Shown piece by piece: positions 10,773 to 21,324 of a stretch of DNA of 64,000 bases. Every line of letters begins with the position of its first letter. Position 1 is the stretch's first letter. The DNA comes from Myotis daubentonii. Its lineage: Eukaryota > Chordata > Mammalia > Chiroptera > Vespertilionidae. Under the pieces are notes generated by a model that worked only from the letters and a program-made list of their open reading frames with translations, was not told the origin of the DNA and searched no databases. A program made the translations under genes and the position numbers. The stretch is taken from positions 115,185,074 through 115,249,073 of the forward strand of contig NC_081840.1 in assembly GCF_963259705.1 (NCBI RefSeq), written 5' to 3'.

Positions 10773-11321
10773 TAGTTGAAAACCTTTGTTTCAGGATGTT
10801 ACTGTGATATTCATTGCATAATTATCTCTAGGCACTGGAAATTTAAAAACACAGTTCCTTCAGTTTTTACATTTAGAAGACATGTTTACTTTGAAGCAGC
10901 ATGTTTTGCCATATCAGCTGTAACCACTCAACACTATTCCCTTACTTTTAGTTTATGGTGTTACAACAATAGCCCAGAAATAAATCTGAATGACAGGAAG
11001 TTAGAGGACAATGAGTGTTTCAAATATAGAGTAACCTAAATATTATGAAGAGCCTGAAGATACTTTTCCTGGAAATGCACTTTTTGGGGAAAAGATAGTG
11101 ATAAAAAAAAACACAAAAATGACATTAAAGGGAAAATTCCTCAAGAAAATTTAATGTGAATGTGATAAGTGAATCAGTAGTTAAGACTGAAGTGGTAATT
11201 TGAGATGTGGTTTGAGGATGGAAAAGTCAGGGAGACTGTCAGAAGAGGCCTGATATTAGAAAAATAAGACTTAACTTTAATTTCAAGTAGCCTAGAAAAA
11301 TTGAAGTTAAAGTGAAATCAA
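10773..11321. other. Intergenic DNA, no gene recognised
   Basis: AT-rich sequence between the Helitron and the SINE at 11322. I see no exon with both splice signals and conserved protein, and no clear repeat. Confidence 0.5.
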
Positions 11322-11480
11322 GCCCTAGCCGGTTTGGCTCAGTGGATAAGAGCATCAGCCTGTGGACTGAAAGGTCCCGTGTTTGATTCTGGTCAAGGGC
11401 AAGTACCTTGGTTGCAGGCTCTTCCCTGGCCTGGGCCCTGGTCAAGGAAAAATATCCTTGAATGAGGGTTTTTTTTTAAA
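11322..11480 (+). mobile_element. Ves SINE, 3' internally deleted
   Basis: Head GCCCTAGCCGGTTTGGCTCA. The CT-rich region is lost, and GGTCAAGG runs straight into AAAAATATCCTTGAATGAGG. Target duplication aagtgaaatcaag flanks both ends. Confidence 0.92.
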
Positions 11481-11493
11481 AAGTGAAATCAAG

Positions 11494-12417
11494 GCATAAG
11501 TTCAAAAGTTACTAACTACTTGGAAAAAATTACAATTTGGGCCTTGAAAGTGGTAGTGAAATAGACACAAGGTTGATGGTCCAGTTATGAGAACCACAGA
11601 GCTAAATATGAAAGATGATGGGTAGAAAGTTTAAGTGTAAACTGGGTACAAGGTGTCCCCTCATTAACTCATTAATTTGGCAGATAATTGCTTCCATATA
11701 TAAAGATGAGCTATTTGAGACTTTTTCAGGAACACAGTTAATGGTAAAAGATAGGGTGTATTTAGGAGTTAGCAATGTGAAACGAGATGAAGCATGAAGC
11801 AAAACAATTATTTAAGAGCAGAGAAGTTGCCAGAACCAGGTAGTAAGTATCAGAATAAGATAAGACAGGAACTAGAACCAGGTGGGGATCAGCATCACCC
11901 AGAAATGAAAAGGAAGCAGAGGTCTGGATGGTGGGGCAGTGGAGGAGCAGCTCTGAAAGGGTCTCCTGGGCTCCTGCTGCAGGTACAAACAGAGGGGTGT
12001 GCTCCCTCACTTGGTGTTTAATCAGCTGAAGCAGGCTGATCTCACTGCAGAAACCTGGGTATGAGAGGCATTTTCATGTGATGTTGTGCCTCAGAGCAGG
12101 GGCCCGGTAGATCACACAAGACAGATATGGGTGAGAAAAGCAACACTTGATCACTGTGGGGAAACCAGAGAGTGTCTGGAACTGTACAGACGAGCTCCCA
12201 GTTGCTTGTCATTAGGTGTCAGACCATCTACTCTGGATCTCTATCCCCAATAGAGTTGACATGCAATATTTGTGGGGGGATAAAATAAAGTAGGTTGGAC
12301 TAAGGGGTTAATAACTGATAATGGCTTTAATACCCAGTCCATCTCCCATGAAAGGCATTCGTATTTTAATAAGGATAGCCTTTCCTTAAGGGATGAATTT
12401 TAGGCAAAAGATCATTT
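11494..12417. other. Intergenic DNA, probably ancient repeat remnants
   Basis: Moderate GC with phrases reminiscent of very old mammalian interspersed repeats, too diverged to name. No supportable coding exon. Confidence 0.4.
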
Positions 12418-12425
12418 GTTTGGGG

Positions 12426-12650
12426 CAGTGGCCGGCAAACTGTGGCTCGGCAAACTGCGGCTCGCGAGCCACATGCGGCTCTTTGGCCCCTTGAGTGTGG
12501 CTCTTCCACAAAATACTAACTTCTGCGCATGGGCCACAAACTTCAATCGCACTGTACGTGCGCGCCTGCACGTGGTATTTTGTGGAAGAGCCACACTCAA
12601 GGGGCCAAAGAGCCGCATGTGGCTTGAGAGCCGCGGTTTGCTGACCACGG
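12426..12650 (+). mobile_element. hAT MITE, 'CAGTGGYCGGCAAAC' family
   Basis: Long inverted repeats: CTCGCGAGCCACATGCGGC at the left pairs with GCCGCATGTGGCTTGAGAG at the right. Target duplication gtttgggg is perfect on both sides (12418 and 12651). A small internal tandem repeat of GGCTCGGCAAACTG sits near the left end. It belongs with the copies at 40845 and 54162. Confidence 0.92.
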
Positions 12651-13029
12651 GTTTGGGGCATAGGAGCTTCTCAACTCCATTTTTCCCAAAGAGCTGTTGG
12701 GAAAGGGACTGCCGCATAGTAAGAAATTTGGGAAGGTGGAGGGCATGGATCCTTAGAAAATCTAATGAAAACTAAGGTCCCTCAGAAAAATCAGCATGAG
12801 CCTACCCCCACTTATAATTTCACATATAATTTCAGAGGGCTCAGGAACTCTGAAGGCCATTCTCATTCCCAAACAGGCGTGGTCTGTTGTCATGTGTTCA
12901 TGTTTGGAAATATCATTAAGATGAAACGTTTCCAGTATTTTGAAGTTAACAAAGGTACCAAAATAAACTGAAACCAATCATTGGGTATGTTCACTGACAT
13001 CAAGGTTATAACAGAAAATACATCCTCTA

Positions 13030-13250
13030 GCCCTAGCTGGTTTGGCTCAGTGGATAGAGCATCGGCCTGAAGACTAAAGGGTTCCGGATTCAATTCGGGT
13101 CAAGGGCACATGTCCAGGTTGCAGACTCGATCCCTAGTAGGGGGCATGCAGGAGGCAGCCAATCAATGATTCTCTCTCATCAATGATGTTTCTCTTTCTT
13201 CTTCTCCCTTCCTCTCTGAAATCAATAAAAATACATTTTTTTTAAAAAAA
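13030..13250 (+). mobile_element. Ves SINE
   Basis: Head GCCCTAGCTGGTTTGGCTCA; tail AATCAATAAAAATACA then a T/A run. Target duplication agaaaatacatcctc is present on both sides. Confidence 0.96.
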
Positions 13251-13347
13251 AGAAAATACATCCTCCACATGCTTTAAAGATCTAGAATTCATCTTTATGC
13301 TTCAAAACCATTTCAGATGTAAATCTGAGAACTAAATTGTAGGGTAT

Positions 13348-13547
13348 TTTTTAAAAATCCATTTTTATTGACTTCAGAGAGGAAGGGAGAGGGAGAGAGA
13401 CATATCAATGATGTATCATTGATCAGCTGCTTCTGCCCCACACAGTGGATTGAGCCCAAAACCCGGGCATGTACCCTGACAGGGAATCAAACTGCAACCT
13501 CCTGGTTCATAGGTTGATGCTCAACCACTGAGTCATGCCGGCTGGGC
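13348..13547 (-). mobile_element. Ves SINE, older 'GCCGGCATGACTCAG' subtype
   Basis: The minus-strand head reads GCCCAGCCGGCATGACTCAG. The body carries AACCAGGAGGTTGCAG, the mark of this older subtype. It is followed after a short T/A stretch by another minus-strand SINE. Confidence 0.9.
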
Positions 13548-13556
13548 TTTATTTAT

Positions 13557-13772
13557 TAAAAATATATAGTTTTATAGTTTTACTGATTTCAGAGAGGAGG
13601 GAAGAGGGAGAGAGAAACATCCATGATGAGAATCATTGATCAGCTGCCTCCTGCATGCCCCCTACTGGGGATCGAGCCTGCAACCCGGGCATGTGCCCTT
13701 GACCAGAATTGAACCCGGGACCCTTCAGTCCGCAGGCCAACACTCTACCCACTGAGCCAAACCAGCTAGGGC
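13557..13772 (-). mobile_element. Ves SINE
   Basis: Head on the minus strand GCCCTAGCTGGTTTGGCTCA. It stands in tandem orientation with the older copy to its left, and the tail carries an AAACTATAAAACTATATA expansion. Confidence 0.92.
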
Positions 13773-13950
13773 TGGGCCTTAAACATTTTATTAAACAAGT
13801 TCATAATAGAACAATTAGGAAATACAGATAATAATAAAGAAAAAAGTTCTACAGACCTTCATTTCCACCATCAGAGATAATCTGTTAATATTCTGGTATA
13901 GATCCTTTCAGATTTCCTCTATGCATACATTTTTTCCTCTAAACATATTT

Positions 13951-14170
13951 TTTTAAATATATTTTATTGATTTTTTTACAGAGAGGAAGGTAGAGAGATA
14001 GAGAGTTAGAAGCATCAATGAGAGAGAGAGACATCGATCAGCTGCCTCCTGCACACCCCCCACTGGGGATGTGCCCACAACCAAGGTACATGCCCTTGAC
14101 CGGAATCGAACCTGGGACCTTTCAGTCCGCAGGCTGACGCTCTATCCACTGAGCCAAACCGGTTTCGGCC
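13951..14170 (-). mobile_element. Ves SINE, young subtype
   Basis: Minus-strand head GCCGAAACCGGTTTGGCTCA. Target duplication ctctaaacatattt is perfect at 13937 and 14171. Confidence 0.96.
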
Positions 14171-14191
14171 CTCTAAACATATTTTAGGGAT

Positions 14192-14388
14192 GCCCGTCTG
14201 GTGTAGCTCAGTGGCTGAGTGTCAACCTCTGAACCAGGGGGTCACGGTTCAATTCTGTTCAGGGCACATGCACGGGTTTCCAGCTCGATCCCCAGTGCGT
14301 GGCTTGCAGGAAACAGCCAATCAATGATTCTCTCCCATCATTGATGTTTCGATTTCTCCCTTCCTCTCTGAAATATATATTTTAAAAA
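14192..14388 (+). mobile_element. Ves SINE, 'GTGTAGCTCAGTGGCTGAG' subtype
   Basis: The head GCCCGTCTGGTGTAGCTCAG keeps an A box closer to a tRNA. AACCAGGGGGTCACGGTTCA gives the B-box region. The tail is short. Confidence 0.88.
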
Positions 14389-14435
14389 TACATACTTTAG
14401 GGATCATACTCTACACACTAAATTTGCCTTTTTTC

Positions 14436-14670
14436 TTGTTGTCAATCCTCACCCCAGGGTATTTTTTCCATTGCTTTTCAGAGAGAGTGGGAAGGAGAGG
14501 GGAGAGAAACATCGATGTGAGAGAGACACATTGATTGGTTGCCTCTCCCATGTATTCTGACTGGGGATGGAAACCTGCAACTCAGGTACGTCCCCTTGAC
14601 TGAGAATAGAACCTGTGACCCTTCGGTGCATGGGCCAATACTATAACCACTGAGAAACACCGACCAGAGC
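14436..14670 (-). mobile_element. Ves SINE, 'CTGGGGTGAGGATT' tail subtype
   Basis: Minus-strand head CTCTGGTCGGTGTTTCTCAG. The tail side carries TCAATCCTCACCCCAGGGTA on the plus strand. Near-identical aaatttgccttttt and aaacttgccttttt flanks are the target duplication. Confidence 0.9.
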
Positions 14671-14724
14671 TAAACTTGCCTTTTTCTTTACTATATTCAT
14701 TCATCAAATACCTGAGTGATAATA

Positions 14725-14957
14725 CAGGGGTGGACAAAAGTAGGTTTACAGTTGTTCATATGGAAAAGATATGCAGGTTATGATTATTACAGTAGCTTTA
14801 CTAAAAAGAATATCACAATGGCACAGTGCACTTAGGTATAATCTTGCATGTGCTCAAATTGCTGACCTTCATTATGTACATATTCTTGAGTCTACTTTCT
14901 ATACTCAAACATACTTTGGCACAGAGTTCTTTATAAACCTACTTTTGCCCATCCCTG
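14725..14957 (+). mobile_element. mariner-like MITE
   Basis: Terminal inverted repeats CAGGGGTGGACAAAAGTAGG and its complement at the right (CCTACTTTTGCCCATCCCTG), flanked by TA on both sides. This is the Tc1/mariner signature. The 233-bp interior has no transposase frame. Confidence 0.88.
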
Positions 14958-14959
14958 TA

Positions 14960-15788
14960 TATTCTATACTAAGGAATCCAATGGTAAACCAGAAAGGCAA
15001 TATCCTCGCTTTCATGATGTTTACCTTCAAATGGGTGAGCCATACCCTAAAATAAAGTACCAAATATGAACCAGGCTGAAAATAAAAATGATGCGGGCAA
15101 TTTTAGATGGGGTGCTGAAGGTGCAAGTCACTAAAGTGACATTGAAGTTCTTTAGACTCAAGGACCCATGCACAGGCTGCACAGGAAAGGTGAGTGTTTT
15201 GCCTCTGTGAAGTATAATGACCTAAGGGGAGACAATTCAGTGGTATGGAGTTTGGGGCTCAAGCATGATGAGCCTTGTAAACACAAGTAAGGAACTGGGA
15301 TGTGAGTCTACTAGAAGGTGTTCAGCAGCTCTGGTTCCAAAAATTACTAAGGCTACTATGTGAAGAGATTGTAAAGAAGAGGTGAAGAGACCAGTCAGGA
15401 AACTATGGCATAAGTCTGCAATAGAGATGAGGGAGGCTCAGACCAGAAATGGAAAGAAGTGGATATATTTGGGGTGTGTAAGAAACAATAGGACTAGGTA
15501 ACTGAATGGCAGTGCAGGGCAGGGGAGAGAGGGATCAAGGCTTACACTTAGGTTTTAAGCTTGAGCAGCTGGGTTGATGGTACTATTTACTGAGACCGGG
15601 GAATAACAATTTTGAGAAGGGGAAACCAGGATTTCTATTTGAGATGCCTATCAAACATCCAGGTGGAGGTACCTAGTAGGCAGTGGCATGAGGGTAGGCT
15701 CAGTGGTCAGGTAGGACTGGAGATAAAATGTTGGGAGTCACTGGTCTCATTCCACATGAGATCCATGTGGGCAAATATTTTTTTAAAA
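14960..15788. other. Intergenic DNA with old repeat-like phrases
   Basis: Purine-rich sequence resembling decayed L2-type repeats (for example around 15230-15450). No exon or recent transposon was recognised. Confidence 0.4.
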
Positions 15789-15797
15789 GCACATTGA

Positions 15798-16987
15798 GGA
15801 GAAACCAAGATGGCGGCATAGGTAAACACCGGAAATTGCTGCCTCACACAACCACTTCAAAAATACAACTAAAAGACAAACCAGACAGCATTCAGAACCA
15901 CAGGAAGGCTGGCTGAGTGGAAATTCTACAACTAGAAGGACAGAGAAAAGCACACTGAGACTCAGAGGAGGTGTGGAAGTAAAGTGCAGAGGTACGGAGG
16001 CGCACGTGGAAAGGGCTGGCAACTGAGGATGCAGTTGTCTTTTTCAATCAGGAGGGAGACACAAGCTCTTGATTGCTCTGAACTCCAGTTCCGGGCGAGT
16101 CTCTGGGGACTCGCAGAAACTGGACTGTTTGGCATTGGTCAGAACTCGAGGGCGGCTTTCTCTCAGAGGTGCTTGCAGCGATTACCGGGACACTGAGACG
16201 CAGGGCCTCTTAGGGTAGGACTGAGGAGCAGCCATAGCTGTTTGCTCCATCCTGTTGATTCCCTGAGACACTGCCCCATCCAAACTGTGAGCAGAGGCTT
16301 TTGCATATCAAAGGCCTGGCCCTTTGTATTCTGAAAATTACCTAACAAATTGCAGCTGGGTCAGGGAGACCCAGAACTGCCAAAAGAAGGCCCAAGGCCC
16401 CAAGCAGCTTGCATTGCTTCACAGCTGGGCCTCATCTAGGCACCTCCAAACCCCAAACAAAGAAGAGGAATCTGCACATCTCTCCATAGCTTCTGCTGGG
16501 TAGCCTCAGGCACAGGCTAAATTAGCACCTCCTTAGAGATCTAAGAGCCAGTGTACCCAGTGGTCAGAGTGGGACCATCCAGATTACAACTCCTCAGATC
16601 CATAAGGGACACACTCAGGGGGCAGACTCAGTGAGCACCAAAGCCCCACTGAAGCAAGTCTTGCCTTAGAAAGGTGTCTCCAGCACAGAAGTTCTCCCAC
16701 CATAGACACAGCTGATTCTCACAGCCAATTGGGGTGGAGGTCAATTCCTCCCAGTGATACCTACAACAATCAAGGCTTAACTACAACAAGACTGTGCACA
16801 AAGTCTTGTGAAGAGACTGGATAAAAATCCTTCACCTATGGATGAGGACAGTGGCGGGGGGCGGGGAGTAAGGGCAGAGGGTGGGGTGGGAACCGGGTCG
16901 AGGGGAGCTATGGGGGGAAAAAAGAGAAACAACTGTAATAATTTGAACAGTAAAGATTTAATTTAAAAAATCATTTAAAAAAAATCA
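15798..16987 (+). mobile_element. L1/HAL1 derivative with neither ORF1 nor ORF2
   Basis: Starts GGAGAAACCAAGATGGCGGC, the same 5' end as the element at 5328-7246. It runs about 1 kb of homologous 5' UTR to ACTGTGCACAAAG near 16800, then jumps directly to 3' UTR sequence (AGAGACTGGATAAAAATCC, GGATGAGGACAGTGG) and ends AGTAAAGATTTAATTT with an A-rich tail. Target duplication cacattga occurs at 15790 and 16988. The whole coding part is absent, so it could only have moved by trans-mobilisation if the deletion came first. Confidence 0.87.
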
Positions 16988-17005
16988 CACATTGAAAAAC
17001 ATTTA

Positions 17006-17233
17006 GCCCGGCCCTTGATGATTTGGCTCTGGACAGAGCATCAGCCAGTCCCGGGTTCAATTCAAGGGCACTTACCTCGATTGTAAGCTGGCTCCTCCCT
17101 GGTCTGGGTCCTGGTCAAGGCTTGTGCAGGAGGCAACTAATTGATGTGTTTCTCTCAATTGTTATTTCTCTCTTTACCTCTCTCTTCCACTCTCTCTGAA
17201 AATCAATAGGAAAATATTGAGGATTTAAAAAAT
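17006..17233 (+). mobile_element. Ves SINE, 'ATATTGAGGA' tail subtype
   Basis: Head GCCCGGCCCTTGATGATTTG with part of the A box lost. The tail is AATCAATAGGAAAATATTGA. A cacattgaaaaacattta flank recurs as cacattgaaaaacgttta at about 17549, so this SINE, the GA-rich stretch and the next SINE may be one compound insertion. Confidence 0.85.
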
Positions 17234-17335
17234 TAAATTATGAAAATGAAAGAAGGGAAGGGTAGGAGAGGGGAGAAGTGGAGGGGAAAGAAGAGAGAGG
17301 AGAGGAAAGAGAGAGAGAGAGAAAGGAAGAGACGT
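17234..17335 (+). repeat. Purine-rich GA repeat
   Basis: Irregular GGGGA and GAGA runs between two same-strand SINEs, probably grown from a SINE tail. Confidence 0.7.
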
Positions 17336-17338
17336 TCA

Positions 17339-17540
17339 GCCTGGCCGGTGTGGCTCAGCGGTTGAGCGTCGACCCAAGAACCAAGAGGTCACCAATTTGA
17401 TTCCTGGTCAGGGTACCAGGTTTCTGGCTTGATCCCCAGTAGAGAGCATGCCCATCAATGATGTTTCTCTCTCATCTCATCGATGTTTCTATATCTCTCT
17501 CTTCCTCCCTAAAATTCAATTAAAAAGCCAATATATTTAA
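17339..17540 (+). mobile_element. Ves SINE, older subtype
   Basis: Head GCCTGGCCGGTGTGGCTCAG and AACCAAGAGGTCACCAATTT in the B-box region. Tail AATTCAATTAAAAAG. Confidence 0.9.
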
Positions 17541-17577
17541 ATAAAAGCACATTGAAAAACGTTTAAAGTGAAGTATA

Positions 17578-17910
17578 TCCTATATAATAAAAGGCTAATA
17601 CGCAAATTGACTGAAGGGCGGGACGACTGGTCGCTATGATGTGTAGTGACCACCAGGGGGCAGACGCTCAACACAGGAGCTGCCCCCTGGAGGTCAGTGT
17701 GCTCCAGAAGCCCTAAGCCGGGGTCATGGCTGGCAAGTGGCGCTAAGGATGTCCTACTGCCAGCTTAGGCCTGCTCCCCCCCCCCCCCCCCCGCTCGCCC
17801 CACCCGCTATCAGTTGGACATCCCCAGAGGGCTCCCGGACTGCCAGAGGGTGCAAGCCAGGCTGAGCCCCCCGCCCCCGCATGCACGAATTTTGTGCACT
17901 GGGCCTCTAG
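17578..17910 (+). mobile_element. HeliBat-type Helitron
   Basis: Begins TCCTATATAATAAAAGGCTA and ends with ATGCACGAATTTTGTGCACT, GGGCC and CTAG. Internal CACCAGGGGGCAGACGCTCA and its partner GAGCTGCCCCCTGG form the inverted pair usual in these elements. A 16-base C run lies inside. Confidence 0.95.
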
Positions 17911-18075
17911 TACCTACATAAAAATCCCATTGTCAGTGTACAATACAGCTTAATAAATTTTCACAAACTGCAAACCTTGCTACCAAAATTAAGAAATGGA
18001 ATGTTACCCTCACCCCAGAAGCTCACTTCTCCTCTCCAATCACAACACTCCACTCGCCCTCAAAAGGACAATTAT

Positions 18076-18298
18076 GCCCTGCTGGCGTGGCTCAATGGTT
18101 GAGCACTGACCTATGAAGCAGGAGGTCACAGTTCAACTCCAGTTGGGGTACATGCATGGATTGCATAATAGAACGGATATATAAATAGAATGGTTTGATC
18201 CCATGTGGGGCGTGCAGGAGGCAGCGGATTGGTGATTCTTTCTCATCATTGATGTTTCTATCTCTCCCTTCTTTGAAATCAATAAAAATATATTAAAA
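18076..18298 (+). mobile_element. Ves SINE, older subtype
   Basis: Head GCCCTGCTGGCGTGGCTCAA. A short inserted stretch (ATAATAGAACGGATATATAA) interrupts the body near 18165. Confidence 0.9.
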
Positions 18299-18569
18299 GC
18301 TTTGCTTTGCTTAGCTGGAGGATATTCTCAAGGAACTTCCTGAAAAAGAGGGTGTGTATGGGAGCCATGAGGAATTCCCTTCAATCACAAGTCTTGCCTC
18401 AAGATGTTGCCATGGAATATCCGAGACAGAAAAATGACCTTGAGACTGGAGACAGAATAAACTGGTGGTGATGCTTGGGTATGACATACCTATGACCCCA
18501 AGGACCACTGGGATTACGTTGTCATTAAGACTTTCCCCTTCACTCCATTCACCTGCCTCATCTTCAGCT

Positions 18570-19300
18570 ATAGTCATGATATATTATAATCATTACCATT
18601 TTACTTTTATTACACAAATGAAAAAATTTTGCTGTTGAAACATTGGAACATACTCAAAACTAGTAACAAAATTATTAAAACCACCCACAACTCTACCACC
18701 TAGAGATGACTGCAGTGAATCTCTTAGGTGTTCCAATCCCTGGAAGTGAATGGCTGAGAAGATATAAGCGTCATTAAAACATATGGGCCTCCTCTTCCAC
18801 CCCTGTGCTCTCTATTAATTCACTTGTAGGACATTCTACATTTTGCCATGGTTATTTGTTCAGTAACTATTTATAAATTACTATTTACTATATATATGTG
18901 TATATATATTTTTTAAGACAACCACTAGCCTGACTTTTAACAGATTTTGCCAAGTTTTGTCTATTATATAAGAGAATCATACAGTATGTATTTTATATCT
19001 GGTTTCTCACATTATGTTAGTGATACTCATCCACATTGTTTACTCATGTCCATTGTAAATATATACATTTTATTTATCCATTCTATTATTGATGGGAATA
19101 TGGGTAATTTCCACTATTTGTCTATTACAAATAATGCTGTTATGAATATACAAAATCTAGTCTGTCTTTTGCTAGAAACAGAATTTCTTAGTCATAAAAT
19201 ATACATTATATTTAACAGCAATTTTCCATAGTGATTGACCCAATAGACGCTTCCAGCATACAAGTGTGCCAGTTGCTTTACATGTTTGGGGCATGATTTT
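18570..19300 (-). mobile_element. Ancient L1 3' region
   Basis: On the minus strand this reads as the end of an old L1, from the ORF2 C-terminal part into flanking sequence. The plus-strand block TATTTATCCATTCTATTATT and TATTACAAATAATGCTG is diagnostic. Multiple indels; no open frame. Confidence 0.7.
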
Positions 19301-20134
19301 TTGTTCTAGTGCCTAGAACACTGCCATAGTTACTCATCTACCTATACAATAGGTGCGACAAGTGTCCAATTCTGTTGAATGAATCTGAACATAGATGGCA
19401 TTTAAAGCTGTGGGCTCTCATTGTCTTGGAAGAAGTATGATTAGAGAAGAAGGTTGATGAATAAGCCTTGGGTGACTCCTACATTTAGAGAACTGGCAGA
19501 TGGGGAGGGAGAGCATGAAATTCTGCAAACCAAGAGAAATGTGTTCCAAGGGGGCACAGTCAACCGCTTTGAATGCTGTCAAGAGATCATAAGATACAGC
19601 GCGGAAAGGGTCTGGAGTTGTGTTTTTGGTCATTTCAAGCTTTAAGAATTTAAGCATTAAATCATTCAAGTGGAGACCTTAAATGGGCAACTGGCTATAG
19701 GAATTTGGAGTTTAGAACCTGCTCTGTAAGCCTGGTATTTATGAGTGTAAATTTATTTGTGAAGGAGAGTGTAAATGGAGGAGATGGGGACCCAGCCTTG
19801 ACGCATGATGCATTTCCACTTACAAGCTGAACAGAGGTAAACACCTGCAAAGCAGTGTTAAGTGTCTGGTAAAGTAGAAGTCTGGAAAGTGTTTTGTTAC
19901 TGAGATAATGACATCAATTGTGTGAAATGTTGGTGAGTTTCAATGAAAACAGGAAAATAATCACTGGATTTAACAACTACTAATTAGTAACTACTCTTGT
20001 CAATACTCTTCTATAACATTACTTTGAGTGGCTGCAAAGAATCCCATTGTATGGCTGTACCAAACCCAAACCTTTAGAATCATGAGTTCTCTAGAGCATG
20101 TTTTAGAGTTAGAATTCTAGATCAAGTATAAACC
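19301..20134. other. Intergenic DNA, no gene recognised
   Basis: Mixed-composition sequence without a supportable exon or named repeat. Confidence 0.4.
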
Positions 20135-20353
20135 TTTTTTTAAAAAAAAATATATTTTTTATTAATTTCTGAGAGGAAGGAAGAGGGAGAGATAGAAATA
20201 TTGATGAGATATAATCATTGATTAGCTGCCTCCTGCAACACTCCCCACTGGGGATCGAGCCCGCAACCTGGGCATGTGCCCTTGACCAGAATCGAATCTG
20301 GGACTCTTCAGTCCACAGGTCAATGCTCTATCCACTGACCAAACTAGCTAGGG
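20135..20353 (-). mobile_element. Ves SINE
   Basis: Minus-strand head CCCTAGCTAGTTTGGTCAGT, which has lost one base of the A box. The A/T tail is at the left. Confidence 0.9.
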
Positions 20354-20621
20354 TTTAAAAGCTTTTTATACAGCTACCAAACTATGCTCTAGAAAGGTTT
20401 TACTAAGTTCTACCATGACCCAAAGGATACAGTAATTGTAAAAACAAAAACAACTTTGCCATTTTGATAGGTGATGTGGTATCTTATACTTGGGTTTTTA
20501 TTAATGAAGTCTTATATGTTTGTTGATCATTAGGTACTTATTAATAGCTTGCCCATATCTCTTGCCCCAAATGAGAGTTGTTACAGAGCAAACTGTATGG
20601 TAAAATATTCATAAGATTACC

Positions 20622-20829
20622 AGCCAGTTTGGCTCAGTGGATAGAGTGATGGCCTGCAGACTGAAGGGTCCTGGGCTCAATTCCAGGCCAAGGGTACATG
20701 CCCCGGTTGCAGGCTCGATCCCCTATAGGGGACAGGCAGGAGGCAGCCAATCAATGATTCCCTCTCATCACTGATGTTTCTATCTCTCCGTCTCCCTTCT
20801 TCTCTGAAATAAAAAATACGTTACAAAAA
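20622..20829 (+). mobile_element. Ves SINE
   Basis: Head AGCCAGTTTGGCTCAGTGGA. Flanks aaatattcataagatt and aaatattcagaagatt are a target duplication with one difference. Confidence 0.93.
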
Positions 20830-20849
20830 AATATTCAGAAGATTGAAAT

Positions 20850-21030
20850 ATTGGTTTAGTGAAGTGAAAAAAACAAACGAAGGTATGAATCCCAGCTTGT
20901 GAATACACGAGCTGCATGACCCTGGTTAGGTAACTTCTCAGGTCCTATTTCTTTTCTGTGAAATGGGGATCAGTTCTGCCCTTAAGTGTTATGAAATATG
21001 TAGATGATATATATGCTGGAAATTATGACA
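20850..21030 (+). mobile_element. MIR SINE fragment
   Basis: Matches the order of the mammal-wide MIR core and 3' half, around GAGCTGCATGACCCTGG, GTGAAATGGGGATCA and TGTTATGAAATATG. Diverged, as expected for its age. Confidence 0.65.
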
Positions 21031-21049
21031 ATTATTGATAGTTTTCCTA

Positions 21050-21324
21050 GTGCAAAAGTAACTGCGACGTGGCACAGGAATCTAAAATACAAAGACTGTA
21101 GAGTAGTTGGTTAGTTTGAAGCAACTAAGACGCTATTTCTGGCACTTCCACCATCCCACTCCAATTCCTTGCCTCCTCCTCCTGCGCGTGGTTGGCGTCA
21201 CCATGGCAATAAGCACGCGGCCCAAGCACAATTCTCTGACAGTTGCTGACCTCGGCCGCTTACTGGCCTTGGGCCTGCGACTCCCATTCTCTCAGGCGGC
21301 TGAGGCTAGGGGCTGAGGAGCAGC
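21050..21324 (+). promoter_or_regulatory. DNAAF2: DNAAF2 promoter and 5' UTR region
   Basis: GC content and CpG density rise sharply from about 21170 and continue through exon 1, forming a CpG island over the start of DNAAF2. No TATA box is evident. The start context is AGCAGCATGGCC. The transcription start itself cannot be placed from sequence. Confidence 0.55.
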
